Source: Nostoc sp. CHAB 5824 (GTDB lineage: Bacteria > Cyanobacteriota > Cyanobacteriia > Cyanobacteriales > Nostocaceae). Taken from it: a DNA stretch of 64,000 nucleotides. The first letter of the stretch is position 1, and each line of letters opens with the position of its first letter. This document shows positions 10,201-17,895 of this stretch, in pieces. The translations under genes and the position numbers were made by a program. The notes beneath the pieces are model-generated. The model worked only from the letters and a program-made list of their open reading frames with translations, was not told the DNA's origin and ran no database searches. Location: assembly GCF_020829665.1 (NCBI RefSeq), contig NZ_JAIVFT010000011.1, positions 1-64,000 on the forward strand, read 5' to 3'.

Positions 10201-10901
10201 ACACTAATCACCCCAATAAATTTGTGAGTTTTATCGTAAACAGGATAGCTGGAAGATATAGATAAAACTTCTAGTTTATCTTCCCATTGATAAATTTGAC
10301 TCCAAATTGGTTTGCCCATCTTGGCGGCATCTGCATACCATGCTTCTACACGAGGATCGTAATTTTTAACTTGCTGAAGCTGGCGGCGATTACCTTTCAG
10401 GTCTGAATTATAAACATGAAGTTTTCCGATACCATGCTTTTTCGTAACTTCATTAATTAAGAGCGTGCCATTATCTAAACGTTCAATACCGATAAATTCA
10501 CCTTTGGAATTGGCAAAGCTGTTGTAGCCAACATTGAAAACCTGCATTTGTTTCCAAAAGTAATTTCCGGTGGTTTTAAAGTCCGAAAGATTGATCAAAT
10601 CTAGCTCAATTGCATCTAAGTTTATTTGATTAATTTGCTTTGGGGTTGTTAAATACCTATCAAGATGCTGTTCAATGCGATCGCAGATTTCATTTTCTAA
10701 TTGATTAGCAAGCTCCTTCACTGCTTTTTGTCCGTTTTGATACGAAAGATAGCCCACAAGCCCCACCGCCCCACAAATTTGCAATATAAAGGGCACAATC
10801 AAAACATACTTCAGGGGCATCTTGGCACAAATGCCAACTAAGCGATTAATGGATTTGACGGGCTGAAGTTTGGATAACATTGTTGTTTGCTTCTTCCCCA
10901 A
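7269..10901 (-). CDS. Membrane hybrid histidine kinase (dCache-HAMP-PAS-HisKA-HATPase-REC)
   Basis: A 1210-residue sensor. Membrane segments at about 31-53 and 363-386 flank a periplasmic dCache-like sensing domain. HAMP (about 388-435), PAS (about 458-580) and a coiled coil follow. HisKA has H653 in MSHELRTP; HATPase_c has DTGCGI and GTGLGLAIS; a C-terminal REC domain begins near 910 with VVDDS and MDMRMP. The REC domain is split by about 90 extra residues encoded by repeat-like DNA (7690-7975), between its DGYEATRIIKAK segment and the TIIIALTAS segment. A further short low-complexity insertion lies before the G1 box. The gene leads a leftward operon with the GGDEF-EAL gene. The ATG at 10880 is an alternative start. 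Confidence 0.9.
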   Translation of the reverse strand: MGKKQTTMLSKLQPVKSINRLVGICAKMPLKYVLIVPFILQICGAVGLVGYLSYQNGQKAVKELANQLENEICDRIEQHLDRYLTTPKQINQINLDAIELDLINLSDFKTTGNYFWKQMQVFNVGYNSFANSKGEFIGIERLDNGTLLINEVTKKHGIGKLHVYNSDLKGNRRQLQQVKNYDPRVEAWYADAAKMGKPIWSQIYQWEDKLEVLSISSSYPVYDKTHKFIGVISVDLILSQISNFLANLNTEKSGKTFILERSGLIVASSTTEPPYTIINGQIKRRSALDSQNYLIRLTTQSLIKRFGSLELMVGKQQLNFTADGMRYFVQVKSWRDELGLDWLIVAVIPESEFMGQINANTRITILLCIVAFLVAIIIGILTAQWVIKPILQLNTLAKKIAKGEWEQIPEIQRSDELGELAKSFETMAKQLQASFSTLSAKNAQMQVLNEALSHSQSRLTQFLEAMPVGVFIIDAEGEPYYTNQLGQQILGQGAIAEVSAEQLSEVYQAYLSETDQLYPSDRLPILRALLGESARIDDMEIRYFGKIIPIEVLGKPIYDESGNLAFAIATFFDITQRKQAEKLLAEYNRTLETQVKKRTEEFQQAIEQLQTAQQELIQSQKIAAQEQQVAVREAARSAAANLAKSEFLANMSHELRTPLNAILGFTQVMSRDYSLSGEHQENLAIINRAGEHLLNLINDILEMSKIEAGRITLNSSSFDLIHVLKKLEEMLHLRAASKNLELVFEYAQNIPKYIETDENKLCQVLLNLLGNAIKFTNTGRVTLRVRLGDGGWGTGEQREQNFPHPPHLFFEVQDTGCGITLQEIDLLFEAFEQTEIGRKSQQGTGLGLAISRKYVQLMGGDITVSSMPGVGSTFAFDVQIALTCPREIPINQIKSQILTLAPTEKAYRILVVDDSKESRMLLVKILTSVGFEVREATDGSEAVANWESWQPHLIFMDMRMPIMDGYEATRIIKAKQIGHGIANTLLRFPKLKQLVSSGNQYLTGGFPDSGDCEVPKVIPLFKSQLRAASPTLEATGVMGNDASGAFIKRSPTTLAPLYNFSGAGQGCFNTHTIIIALTASAFEEERQKILSIGCDDFIRKPFTQEVLLEKLSQHLGVKYTNQVETTNTTVVDQPPQIFVSVAELLSRLSQMSPEWLQHIYYAAASCSDELILELLKQIPSDNGQVFKVLRDLANNYQFEKIMELTKTNVE
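7690..7975. repeat. Repeat-like DNA inserted in frame in the REC domain of the hybrid kinase
   Basis: This stretch encodes residues with no counterpart in receiver domains. It contains two copies of GACACCAG-TG and blocks such as GATGCTGCGCGTAGCTGG that resemble the palindromic repeats elsewhere in the window. Receiver motifs resume exactly afterwards. Borders are estimated from where the protein family similarity stops and resumes. Confidence 0.55.
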
Positions 10902-11370
10902 GATATATTAGAGGTATTTTTGCCATATCCGCTACACTTAGCCTCAGGATAATTACTGCGGGTATTTGCTTTTACTATGACATATTTTTGCAATCTCTAG
11001 TATAACAAAGCACAAATTCTTATACTTGTTTGACTGGCTGAGTTCCTCCAACGCCTAATTTTCAAACTTTGTGCTTACACCTTAATTTGCTCAGTTTTAT
11101 TTGGCAATGTGTCAACAGATTTTATTGAATGAACTGAAATTTAACTAATAAGTTACAGTATGCCATTCTAAAATTTAGGTCGCCATTAGCATTCAATCCT
11201 AAATTTAATTTTTAATTGCTAATGTTTTGATTTTTTGGTCTCCAAACCTCTAGACTTGTACAAAAACTTATCTTTAACTACAGCAATTTTAAACTTTTTA
11301 TGCAAATACACAGTAAAAATAAAAAAAATTCCAAAAAATTTACCTTGGATTTTTTTATTTTAAATAAATG
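10902..11370. other. AT-rich intergenic region
   Basis: It separates two leftward genes. I see no open frame of interest, no repeat and no clear terminator; the part near 11300-11350 is very A/T-rich. The promoter for the hybrid kinase operon should lie just right of 10901. Confidence 0.5.
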
Positions 11371-12165
11371 TTAATTTTGTTGTGGAAATATGTCAACCTC
11401 ATCGCCGATTTGTAAAATTTTCCCGGCTGACGATAGGGGTAATTGGGTATTGACACTCAATCTGTAAAAGTGATTAAAAGGCGATGCATCAACCCAATTT
11501 GGCAGAGTTGCTTGTCGCTGGGTTGCAAAGATTTTTTGAAAGTTTGGGTAAGCTTCTCCTAAGTAAGAATCGCGTGTTGGGACTATACAACGCTGACATG
11601 GATTAACCCCAAAAAAATCGATATTTCCCACTCGAAAGGAGACTAAATCACCTTGTTTACTAAATAGCCGATCTTCCCAAAATGCTGGTACACCATCAAT
11701 CTCGATATTGGCACGCATCCGACGGCGCATTTCATCTACACTTAAACCGGGAAACCAAGAAGCTACTTCTGTCAATGTTGCTGTACTAATTACCGTTGGG
11801 CCAAGTGAGTGTGTATCGTCAGGAAAACCCATCAGAGAGTTTTGCCTTAATGTGACAGCAAACTCAAAAAAATTACTCAAAGTTGCTTCTAATGCTTGCC
11901 GTTCCTCATCCAAATGAAAAAGTTGTTGTGAGTCGCCGTCTGGGATTTGCAACGAGATAGTTCTATTTAAGAGTGCAAATTGTGCCCTTAACAAATGGAT
12001 TTTCGCATGACGCTTGCCATTGACAAATTTACCCTGTTCATTAAAAATTGCAAACTCGCGGTCATACTGTAGTGCGCCACTGGCAAGAACTCTAGCGTTC
12101 TCAACTTCAACACCATCCAGTGACTTAACTGGATACAGTAAAATCTTAGCTAAGTAAGGCATCAT
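11371..12165 (-). CDS. MOSC domain protein (molybdenum cofactor sulfurase C-terminal type)
   Basis: About 264 residues. The N-terminal MOSC beta-barrel begins YLAKILLYPVKSLDGV, and the MOSC domain carries NPCQRCIVPTRD, whose cysteine is the conserved residue proposed to handle sulfur or the molybdenum cofactor. The family includes mARC-type and YcbX-type proteins that reduce N-hydroxylated compounds; substrate is unknown here. The frame is open to 12234, but the extra part corresponds to a common AT-rich intergenic motif (AAAATCCAAAATTG), so I take the ATG at 12165 (or 12162). It is a stand-alone gene on the minus strand. Confidence 0.85.
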   Translation of the reverse strand: MMPYLAKILLYPVKSLDGVEVENARVLASGALQYDREFAIFNEQGKFVNGKRHAKIHLLRAQFALLNRTISLQIPDGDSQQLFHLDEERQALEATLSNFFEFAVTLRQNSLMGFPDDTHSLGPTVISTATLTEVASWFPGLSVDEMRRRMRANIEIDGVPAFWEDRLFSKQGDLVSFRVGNIDFFGVNPCQRCIVPTRDSYLGEAYPNFQKIFATQRQATLPNWVDASPFNHFYRLSVNTQLPLSSAGKILQIGDEVDIFPQQN

Positions 12166-12239
12166 AGCAATTTTGGATTTTAAATTTTGCGAAAAGTCTG
12201 AGCGCCTAAAATTGGAGCGGTTAAGTTTAGACAATCTGG

Positions 12240-12569
12240 ATGGTACGTTATGCTAACTGTGCAAAGATGCTCGATCTGGACAATTATTTCAAAATATTAG
12301 AACAGACTTGTTTGAAACGTGGCATGTATTTTCAGAAAGTAGATAGTCGCAAAACAAGTCAAATTTGTCCAAATTGCCAAACTGAGACAGACAAAAAAAA
12401 GCTATTAGAACGCATTCATGTTTGTTTAAATTACAGCTACACAACCGATAGAGATGTGGCAGGCGCTCAAATAGTATTCCTCCGAGGACTTGCAGCTACG
12501 GTCAAGATGCTTGGCGTTAGCATAAGCGAGGCGTACCTGGGGTTAAGTATTGGCTCCCCTAAGACTTAA
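12240..12569 (+). pseudogene. TnpB (IS200/IS605 OrfB) remnant, C-terminal part
   Basis: The 109-residue frame matches only the C-terminal part of TnpB proteins: a CLKRGMYFQKVD strand, a CPNC knuckle, then DRDVAGAQ with the last RuvC aspartate. The N-terminal half with the first catalytic residues is missing, and the second zinc knuckle has decayed: CLNYSY appears where C-x-x-C is expected. It cannot be a working nuclease. Sequence after the stop (about 12572-12630), with GAATCCCC and GAGGGGAGT, looks like an IS605-type right end. No TnpA is present. Confidence 0.8.
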
Positions 12570-12639
12570 GAATCCCCTGTTTTCCAAGCAAGCACTGGCG
12601 TTACTTGTTCAACGAGGGGAGTCTCAATAATATTGTTAA

Positions 12640-13281
12640 TTATGGATATATTGGCGATTTATCTATTCCTCCAACATGATTTAGAGGCCAGAAGCGAACT
12701 ACAGCCCGCCCAATAATATTCTCGCGGGGGACAACACCCCAGCAACGACCATCGTAACTATTGTTCCGATTATCACCTAGTACTAAATATGAATCGGCTG
12801 GTATAGTCTGGGGTTTCGCCAAAAAAGGTGGCTGTGGTCCTGATTGGCAAACATCAATGATTGTACTCTGACCAGAACTGAGGTAATTGGCTTCTGGGAG
12901 GGGTTTGTTGTTGATATAAACTTTGCCATCCCTAAGTTGTATTTTTTCTCCAGGTAAGCCAATTACACGTTTAATAAAAGCGTCCTGGTATTGTTCTTTT
13001 TGTAGCTCTTTTGTAGGCGAAAATACTACAATATCTCCCCGCTGCGGGTCAGCAAATTTATACTTCAACTTATCGACAATGATTTTGTCTGCCTCCCACT
13101 GGTTTGGCGTACCATGCAGAGTCGGTTCCATCGACCCAGAAGGAATCCAACGTGCTTCAGCAACAAAGGTACGAATTCCCAGAGCGAGAACAATGCTTAA
13201 TACCACTGTTCTACCTAGCTCTGCGATCCAAGAATTATCGGGTTGTTGACTAGAGTTGTTATCAGACACTTGATTTTGCAT
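12640..13281 (-). CDS. lepB: Signal peptidase I
   Basis: A 213-residue type I signal peptidase that cleaves signal peptides at the outer face of the cytoplasmic (or thylakoid) membrane. One membrane segment at about 24-42 is followed by the catalytic serine S50 in PSGSMEPTL and the general base K104 in FIKRVIGLPGE. The GDNRNNSYDGRCWG motif (box E) is present near the C-terminus. Length and box order are normal for cyanobacterial LepB. It is divergent from pyrC, with about 270 bases between. Confidence 0.93.
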   Translation of the reverse strand: MQNQVSDNNSSQQPDNSWIAELGRTVVLSIVLALGIRTFVAEARWIPSGSMEPTLHGTPNQWEADKIIVDKLKYKFADPQRGDIVVFSPTKELQKEQYQDAFIKRVIGLPGEKIQLRDGKVYINNKPLPEANYLSSGQSTIIDVCQSGPQPPFLAKPQTIPADSYLVLGDNRNNSYDGRCWGVVPRENIIGRAVVRFWPLNHVGGIDKSPIYP

Positions 13282-13552
13282 GAAATTACTTAACGGAAGG
13301 AAAAATGTAGGTAATTAACTCGCCTAGTGAGACTTTATCTGTTAATCTTAACGGGAAAATTTTAATTTCCTAGTCATGTTCCCATCTTGACTACCAATTT
13401 TAGATTGTGGATTTGACGGGGTTCTTCATAAATTAAAAATAAACTTTTTTTTAACGCGCGGCAAAAATTGGTTACTCCGGGCGCGAATAAGTTTAACCTA
13501 AAAGTATGGTTCTCTGTAATACATAGCTCCCTGTCTAAACTTTGTTAACCCT

Positions 13553-14872
13553 ATGTCATCTCCACAAATTTTACTGATTCGCCGCGCTCGCATAATTCTA
13601 CCCAATGGTGAACTGATGATTGGGGATGTGTTGACCCGCGATCGCCAAATAGTCGAAGTTGCACCAGAAATCTCCGAAACGGCACTAGCCACTGAAATTG
13701 ACGCAGAAGGGTTAACTTTGTTGCCAGGAGTTATTGATCCCCAGGTACATTTCCGGGAACCTGGACTAGAACATAAGGAAGATTTATTCACCGCCAGTTG
13801 TGCCTGTGCTAAAGGCGGAGTCACAACATTTTTAGAAATGCCCAATACGCGCCCCCTGACAACGACACAGCAGGCTTTAGACGACAAGCTACAACGGGCC
13901 TCACAAAAGTCCTTGGTTAATTATGGCTTTTTTATTGGGGCAACACCAGAGAATCTACCAGATTTGCTTTTAGCAAAGCCAACACCAGGAATTAAGATTT
14001 TTATGGGGTCGATGCATGGCCAGTTGTTAGTTGATGGCGAAACAGCACTCTCTGCGATATTTGCTAAAGGCGATCGCTTGATTGCCGTTCATGCCGAAGA
14101 TCAAGCTAGAATCAACCAACGCCGCCAAGAATTTGCCAACATTCACGATCCAGCTGTTCACTCGCAAATTCAAGATAATCAAGCGGCTTTGCTTGCAACC
14201 CAACTGGCATTAAAACTTTCTCAAAAATATCAACGTCGGTTGCATATTCTGCACATGTCAACTGCCGAAGAAGCAGATTTGCTGCGTCAGGAAAAACCTA
14301 GTTGGGTAACAGCGGAGGTGACACCACAGCATTTGTTGTTGAATACCAGTGCTTATGAGCAGATTGGTACTTTGGCACAGATGAATCCACCGTTGCGATC
14401 GCCCCATGATAACGAAGTTCTCTGGCAAGCTTTGCGCGATGGCGTGATTGATTTTATTGCTACAGATCACGCGCCGCACACCTTAGAAGAAAAAGCTCAA
14501 GAATACCCCAATAGTCCTTCGGGAATGCCTGGGGTGGAAACTTCCTTAGCTTTGATGTTAACTGCGGCGATGCAGGGAAAGTGTACTGTGGCCCAAGTTG
14601 TTAACTGGATGTCTAAGAATGTAGCTGTGGCTTATGGTATTTCCAATAAAGGAGCGATCGCACCTGGTTATGATGCCGATTTAGTGCTTGTAGATTTAAA
14701 CACATACCGTCCAGTCCGGCGCGAGGAACTGTTAACCAAGTGCCGTTGGAGTCCCTTTGAAGGCTGGAACCTCACCGGCTGGGCTACAACCACCATTGTT
14801 GGTGGTGAAATAGTTTATGACAAAGGCCAGGTAAATACGCAAGTGCGGGGTCAAGCTTTAACTTTCTTGTAG
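13553..14872 (+). CDS. pyrC: Dihydroorotase
   Basis: A 439-residue amidohydrolase that cyclises N-carbamoyl-aspartate to dihydroorotate in pyrimidine synthesis. The metal-binding motif DPQVHFREPG, the GIKIFMGS strand, HILHMSTAEE and the ATDHAPHT aspartate motif are present, as in class I dihydroorotases. The end, with GWATTTIVGGEIVYDKGQV, is typical of the amidohydrolase beta-sandwich. No fusion with aspartate carbamoyltransferase or CPSase is seen. It appears to be monocistronic. The start ATG is preceded only weakly by a ribosome binding site. Confidence 0.93.
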   Translation: MSSPQILLIRRARIILPNGELMIGDVLTRDRQIVEVAPEISETALATEIDAEGLTLLPGVIDPQVHFREPGLEHKEDLFTASCACAKGGVTTFLEMPNTRPLTTTQQALDDKLQRASQKSLVNYGFFIGATPENLPDLLLAKPTPGIKIFMGSMHGQLLVDGETALSAIFAKGDRLIAVHAEDQARINQRRQEFANIHDPAVHSQIQDNQAALLATQLALKLSQKYQRRLHILHMSTAEEADLLRQEKPSWVTAEVTPQHLLLNTSAYEQIGTLAQMNPPLRSPHDNEVLWQALRDGVIDFIATDHAPHTLEEKAQEYPNSPSGMPGVETSLALMLTAAMQGKCTVAQVVNWMSKNVAVAYGISNKGAIAPGYDADLVLVDLNTYRPVRREELLTKCRWSPFEGWNLTGWATTTIVGGEIVYDKGQVNTQVRGQALTFL

Positions 14873-15448
14873 CAAATATTTATTTAATATTACGTAGTAG
14901 ACAGAGAATTATACATCAAAGTCATACTTGAACTGGCAAGATTTTCATCTATCCAGAGTCAAGACTAAACCAATGCGGTTTGGTTAAAACTAAAAAGCGA
15001 AAATCCTTTTTTTTCCTCTTTTACCCTTTTAACCAAAGGGTATTGACTTGTCTCTGTATCAAAAATTGCAACTTGAAACCCTGAATTTATTTCTAAGTGT
15101 TTCAAGCCCAATTTTCAATAACTAATTCTTTGCCGCTATAAGATTACATACTTTTTCTTCTTTTTCCTGCAAGGCGTCCTTCTCTAAGGAAACGCTGCGT
15201 GCTGACAAAAGCCGACGCACCAGAAGGCGGTAGCCTGCGGCAAGCCGCTTCTCTCGTTCCCTGTGGGACGCTTACGCGCAGCTTGCTTCTCCGTCGGAAT
15301 ATGCATCTACGTAAAAAAACTGAGGTATCTTCCAGCCGGATAAGAGTAAACAAGCTAATGGAACTGTATTGCGATTCATTTCATGATGCTTGTCCCCAGA
15401 AACTATGCCCGGAAACATAACCATAGAAATAATCAATGGAGAATTGCT
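14873..15448. other. Intergenic region with a palindromic repeat
   Basis: No gene seen. A GGTTAAAA...TTTTAACC inverted repeat around 14982-15042 could act as a pyrC terminator. From about 15172 to 15300 lies a palindromic repeat with blocks such as GGCAAGCCGCTTCTC and ACGCGCAGCTTGCTTCTC, of the same kind as those at 19985, 25705 and 26012. The patatin promoter and a ribosome binding site (AATGGAGAATT) lie at the right end. Confidence 0.55.
15172..15300. repeat. Palindromic GCGTCTC/GCTTGCTTCTC repeat
   Basis: A composite of short inverted modules (AGGAAACGC, GCGGCAAGCCGC, GGGACGCTTACGCGCAGC) recurring in other intergenic gaps of this window. It is open on both strands but has no plausible gene. 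Confidence 0.6.
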
Positions 15449-16624
15449 ATGTCCTTTAAAATTTTAGCTTTGGATGGTGGCGGTATTCGTGGAGTCGTTG
15501 CAGCACGAATACTTCAACAAGTAGAACAAGAAATTAGAAATCAGGGGAAGGGAAACTTTTTACACGAATACTTTGATCTGATTGCTGGCACTTCTACGGG
15601 TTCAATATTAGCAGGAGGGATTGCTGTAGGAAAGCAGAGTGATGAACTGATTAAACTGTATAAAGATAGAGGTAAAGATATATTCCCGTTAGATAGAAAA
15701 GATCGCTATAAAAACTTGCCGTCCATTATCAAATCAATTCTTGATGTATTTTCAGAATCTAAATATTCTCATGATGGAATTGTTAACGTCCTCAAAGATG
15801 CGTATAAATCCACAAGAATAAAGGATATTGAAAAACCTATTCTCTTGATTCTTGCTTACGATACGCTATATCGTAATACAACCTTTTTTACAAACTGTCA
15901 TCCCGATTTAGGAGACAGATGGTACGATGACTGTTATTTATGGGAGATATGTACCGCTTCTGCCTCTGCTCCTACTTTTTTTCCACCATATAAATTAGAA
16001 CCTGTAGATAAAGAAAAATTTGGTGATTGGGAATTTCCACACATTGATGGAGGAGTTTCTGCTAACAACCCCGCTCTCGCAGCTTTGAGTCTAGTGATGA
16101 GGATCAGTCAATCTTCAGAATCTCCAACAATCAAGCAAAAATATAAACTAGATAATCTGCGATTAGAAGATATTTCTATCCTTTCTATCGGCACAGGTCA
16201 AACTGGTGAACCTTATCAATATAAGCAAATAAGCAAATGGAGAGGCTTAGACTGGGTAAAAAATCTGACTAACATCTTTATGGAACCTACATCTGAGATT
16301 GATAGTACTATTTGCCGACAAATCATGGGTGGATACGATTCTAAACGTTACTTACGTCTTCAGTTTGACTTAAATGAGACATTTAAACCTAAGCCAAAAG
16401 AAACTTATAAAGATCCTCGTATTGTATTAGCTCCGGAAGATCGCAAAAACCGATTTACAGGGGAAAAAGTCAGTGTAGAAATAGATAACACTAATTCGGA
16501 GATTATTCAGCAGTTAATAGATACTACTTCTACATTCATGGATCAAGGTCTTACGTACTATACCAGAGACGACTCCGGTTCTCCGATAAAAAAGGCGATC
16601 GCCTCTTTCATTAAAGATAATTAG
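15449..16624 (+). CDS. Patatin-like phospholipase
   Basis: A 391-residue patatin-family lipid acyl hydrolase. It has the oxyanion loop DGGGIRG (9-15), the nucleophile S49 in GTSTG, and the dyad aspartate D200 in IDGG. It therefore has a complete Ser-Asp dyad. No signal peptide is visible, so it probably acts on membranes from the cytoplasm. The start is taken at ATG 15449, preceded by GGAG; upstream in-frame residues look non-coding. Some bacterial patatins (CapV) are effectors of nucleotide-signalled phage defence, but no cyclase is next to it, so a general lipase role is as likely. A strong hairpin follows the stop. Confidence 0.88.
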   Translation: MSFKILALDGGGIRGVVAARILQQVEQEIRNQGKGNFLHEYFDLIAGTSTGSILAGGIAVGKQSDELIKLYKDRGKDIFPLDRKDRYKNLPSIIKSILDVFSESKYSHDGIVNVLKDAYKSTRIKDIEKPILLILAYDTLYRNTTFFTNCHPDLGDRWYDDCYLWEICTASASAPTFFPPYKLEPVDKEKFGDWEFPHIDGGVSANNPALAALSLVMRISQSSESPTIKQKYKLDNLRLEDISILSIGTGQTGEPYQYKQISKWRGLDWVKNLTNIFMEPTSEIDSTICRQIMGGYDSKRYLRLQFDLNETFKPKPKETYKDPRIVLAPEDRKNRFTGEKVSVEIDNTNSEIIQQLIDTTSTFMDQGLTYYTRDDSGSPIKKAIASFIKDN

Positions 16625-16662
16625 TGCATCCACTTAGGCATATTAGTGCCAACTCATATAGG

Positions 16663-16715
16663 ATAAAACATCTCGTATTTCTACGATAATTATGTAGAAA
16701 TACGAGATGTTTTAT
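16663..16715 (+). terminator. Strong hairpin after the patatin gene
   Basis: Two perfectly complementary 22-base arms (16663-16684 and 16694-16715) flank a 9-base loop, 39 bases after the patatin stop. A TTTAAAATTTTATT tract follows. It is most simply an intrinsic terminator. The perfect long stem is also what a small palindromic element would look like. Confidence 0.7.
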
Positions 16716-17259
16716 TTAAAATTTTATTAATACCAGCGTTAACTACAGATGTGCAGAGAAGAACTTATTGCTATTTAAAATTATTTAAATTAATTTTCAA
16801 ACTTCAATAAATCAGTATTTTTGTGTATATATTATGACTTTGTTTTGGGTATACTGAGGATAAGGAAAAGTTAGACAACTTCTACAAAACTTGATGTTGT
16901 TTAACTTTTCTCTACTAGCTTTGGCTGCTAAATAATCCAGATTTGTTCTCTTAATGATAGTAGAGAACTAATCGGGTTAAACCAAGCTGACTAAGTTTTA
17001 TGAAAACTCTCATTTAACCCAACAACAGTTGACATTTTCTTAATTCATACACTATCTAAATCAGTTTTTGAACTGATTATTGCAGCAATAAAGCTGCTGT
17101 TACAAAATTTTTTCATTTATTTTGGATTGAGATAAAAATGTTAGTAATTTCCAGTGGTGAGCGTGGTAGTGGCAGATAGAACGAGTGTAGAGTTCTGCCT
17201 CGACTGTTTGCAGAAATTTGCTCGTGTTCTGCTCAAGAAAGTGACATTTCTCGTACTTG
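16716..17259. other. AT-rich intergenic region
   Basis: This gap between the patatin terminator and the repeat element holds no open frame I would call a gene. Short direct and inverted motifs around CTACTAGC/AGTAGAG at 16911-16970 were seen, but no recognisable function. Confidence 0.45.
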
Positions 17260-17361
17260 TAGCGGTTCTCGTTTACGTGAGGTACACCCGTAGGGGCACG
17301 GCATGCCGTGCCCCTACACCTTGCGATATAATGTTGTATCGCATCTGAGTGGGAACCGCTA
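17260..17361. repeat. Miniature palindromic element, TAGCGGTT family (copy 1)
   Basis: About 102 bases, starting TAGCGGTTCTCG and ending GGGAACCGCTA. It has a central palindrome, GTAGGGGCACGGCATGCC and complement. Nearly identical copies are at 31002-31107 and 63892-63997, and an interrupted copy is at 23296-23580. No coding capacity, so a non-autonomous MITE-like element. Confidence 0.85.
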
Positions 17362-17378
17362 TAAGTCGGGAGATGAGC

Positions 17379-17834
17379 TTAAATGGCGGCAGTGACTTCG
17401 CTAATAGCACAATTGAATGGGATGAGTTCGACTTGACGAGTGCCCTCATTTCCATAAGTTAAGCTTACACTTAGATAGCTATCTGGCTTGTAGGGCAATC
17501 GTTTTGCCCATTCAACTGCGACAATTCCTGGTATGACTTCAACACCTTCCCAGTAACTTTCTAAATTCAGGGCTGCAACTTCTTGTGGTTCTAAGCGATA
17601 TAAATCTAGGTGGTACAGGGGGAAGCGTCCTTCCGTGTACTCATTAATCAGGGTGAAAGTGGGGCTGACAATAGGTTCAGCGATTCCCAAACCTTTGCCA
17701 ATACCTTGAACTAGCGTAGTTTTACCAGCACCTAAATCACCTTCTAGTAAAATTACACTGCCAGGAGTCAGGGATTCACCGAGAGTAATACCTAAGCGCA
17801 GCGTCGCCTCTGTATCTGCAAGAAAAATTTTCAT
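17379..17834 (-). CDS. tsaE: TsaE, tRNA threonylcarbamoyladenosine (t6A) biosynthesis ATPase
   Basis: A 151-residue P-loop ATPase that drives the TsaB-TsaD-TsaE complex in t6A37 modification of ANN-decoding tRNAs. Walker A is GDLGAGKTT (32-40). The family motifs SPTFTLINEY and YHLDLYRL follow, then the VEWAKRLP segment. Length is normal. The downstream YvcK-like gene is on the same strand further right and transcribed toward it, separated by about 60 bases with a heptamer repeat. Confidence 0.93.
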   Translation of the reverse strand: MKIFLADTEATLRLGITLGESLTPGSVILLEGDLGAGKTTLVQGIGKGLGIAEPIVSPTFTLINEYTEGRFPLYHLDLYRLEPQEVAALNLESYWEGVEVIPGIVAVEWAKRLPYKPDSYLSVSLTYGNEGTRQVELIPFNCAISEVTAAI

Positions 17835-17840
17835 AATCAG

Positions 17841-17870
17841 TCATTAGTCATTAGTCATTAGTCATTAGTC
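17841..17870. repeat. Heptanucleotide tandem repeat (TCATTAG)
   Basis: Four tandem copies of TCATTAG lie between yvcK-like and tsaE genes. This is the short tandem repeat (STRR) type described in heterocystous cyanobacteria. A related array is at 52293-52334. Confidence 0.85.
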
Positions 17871-17895
17871 TAAACAAAGGACAAATGACTAATTT

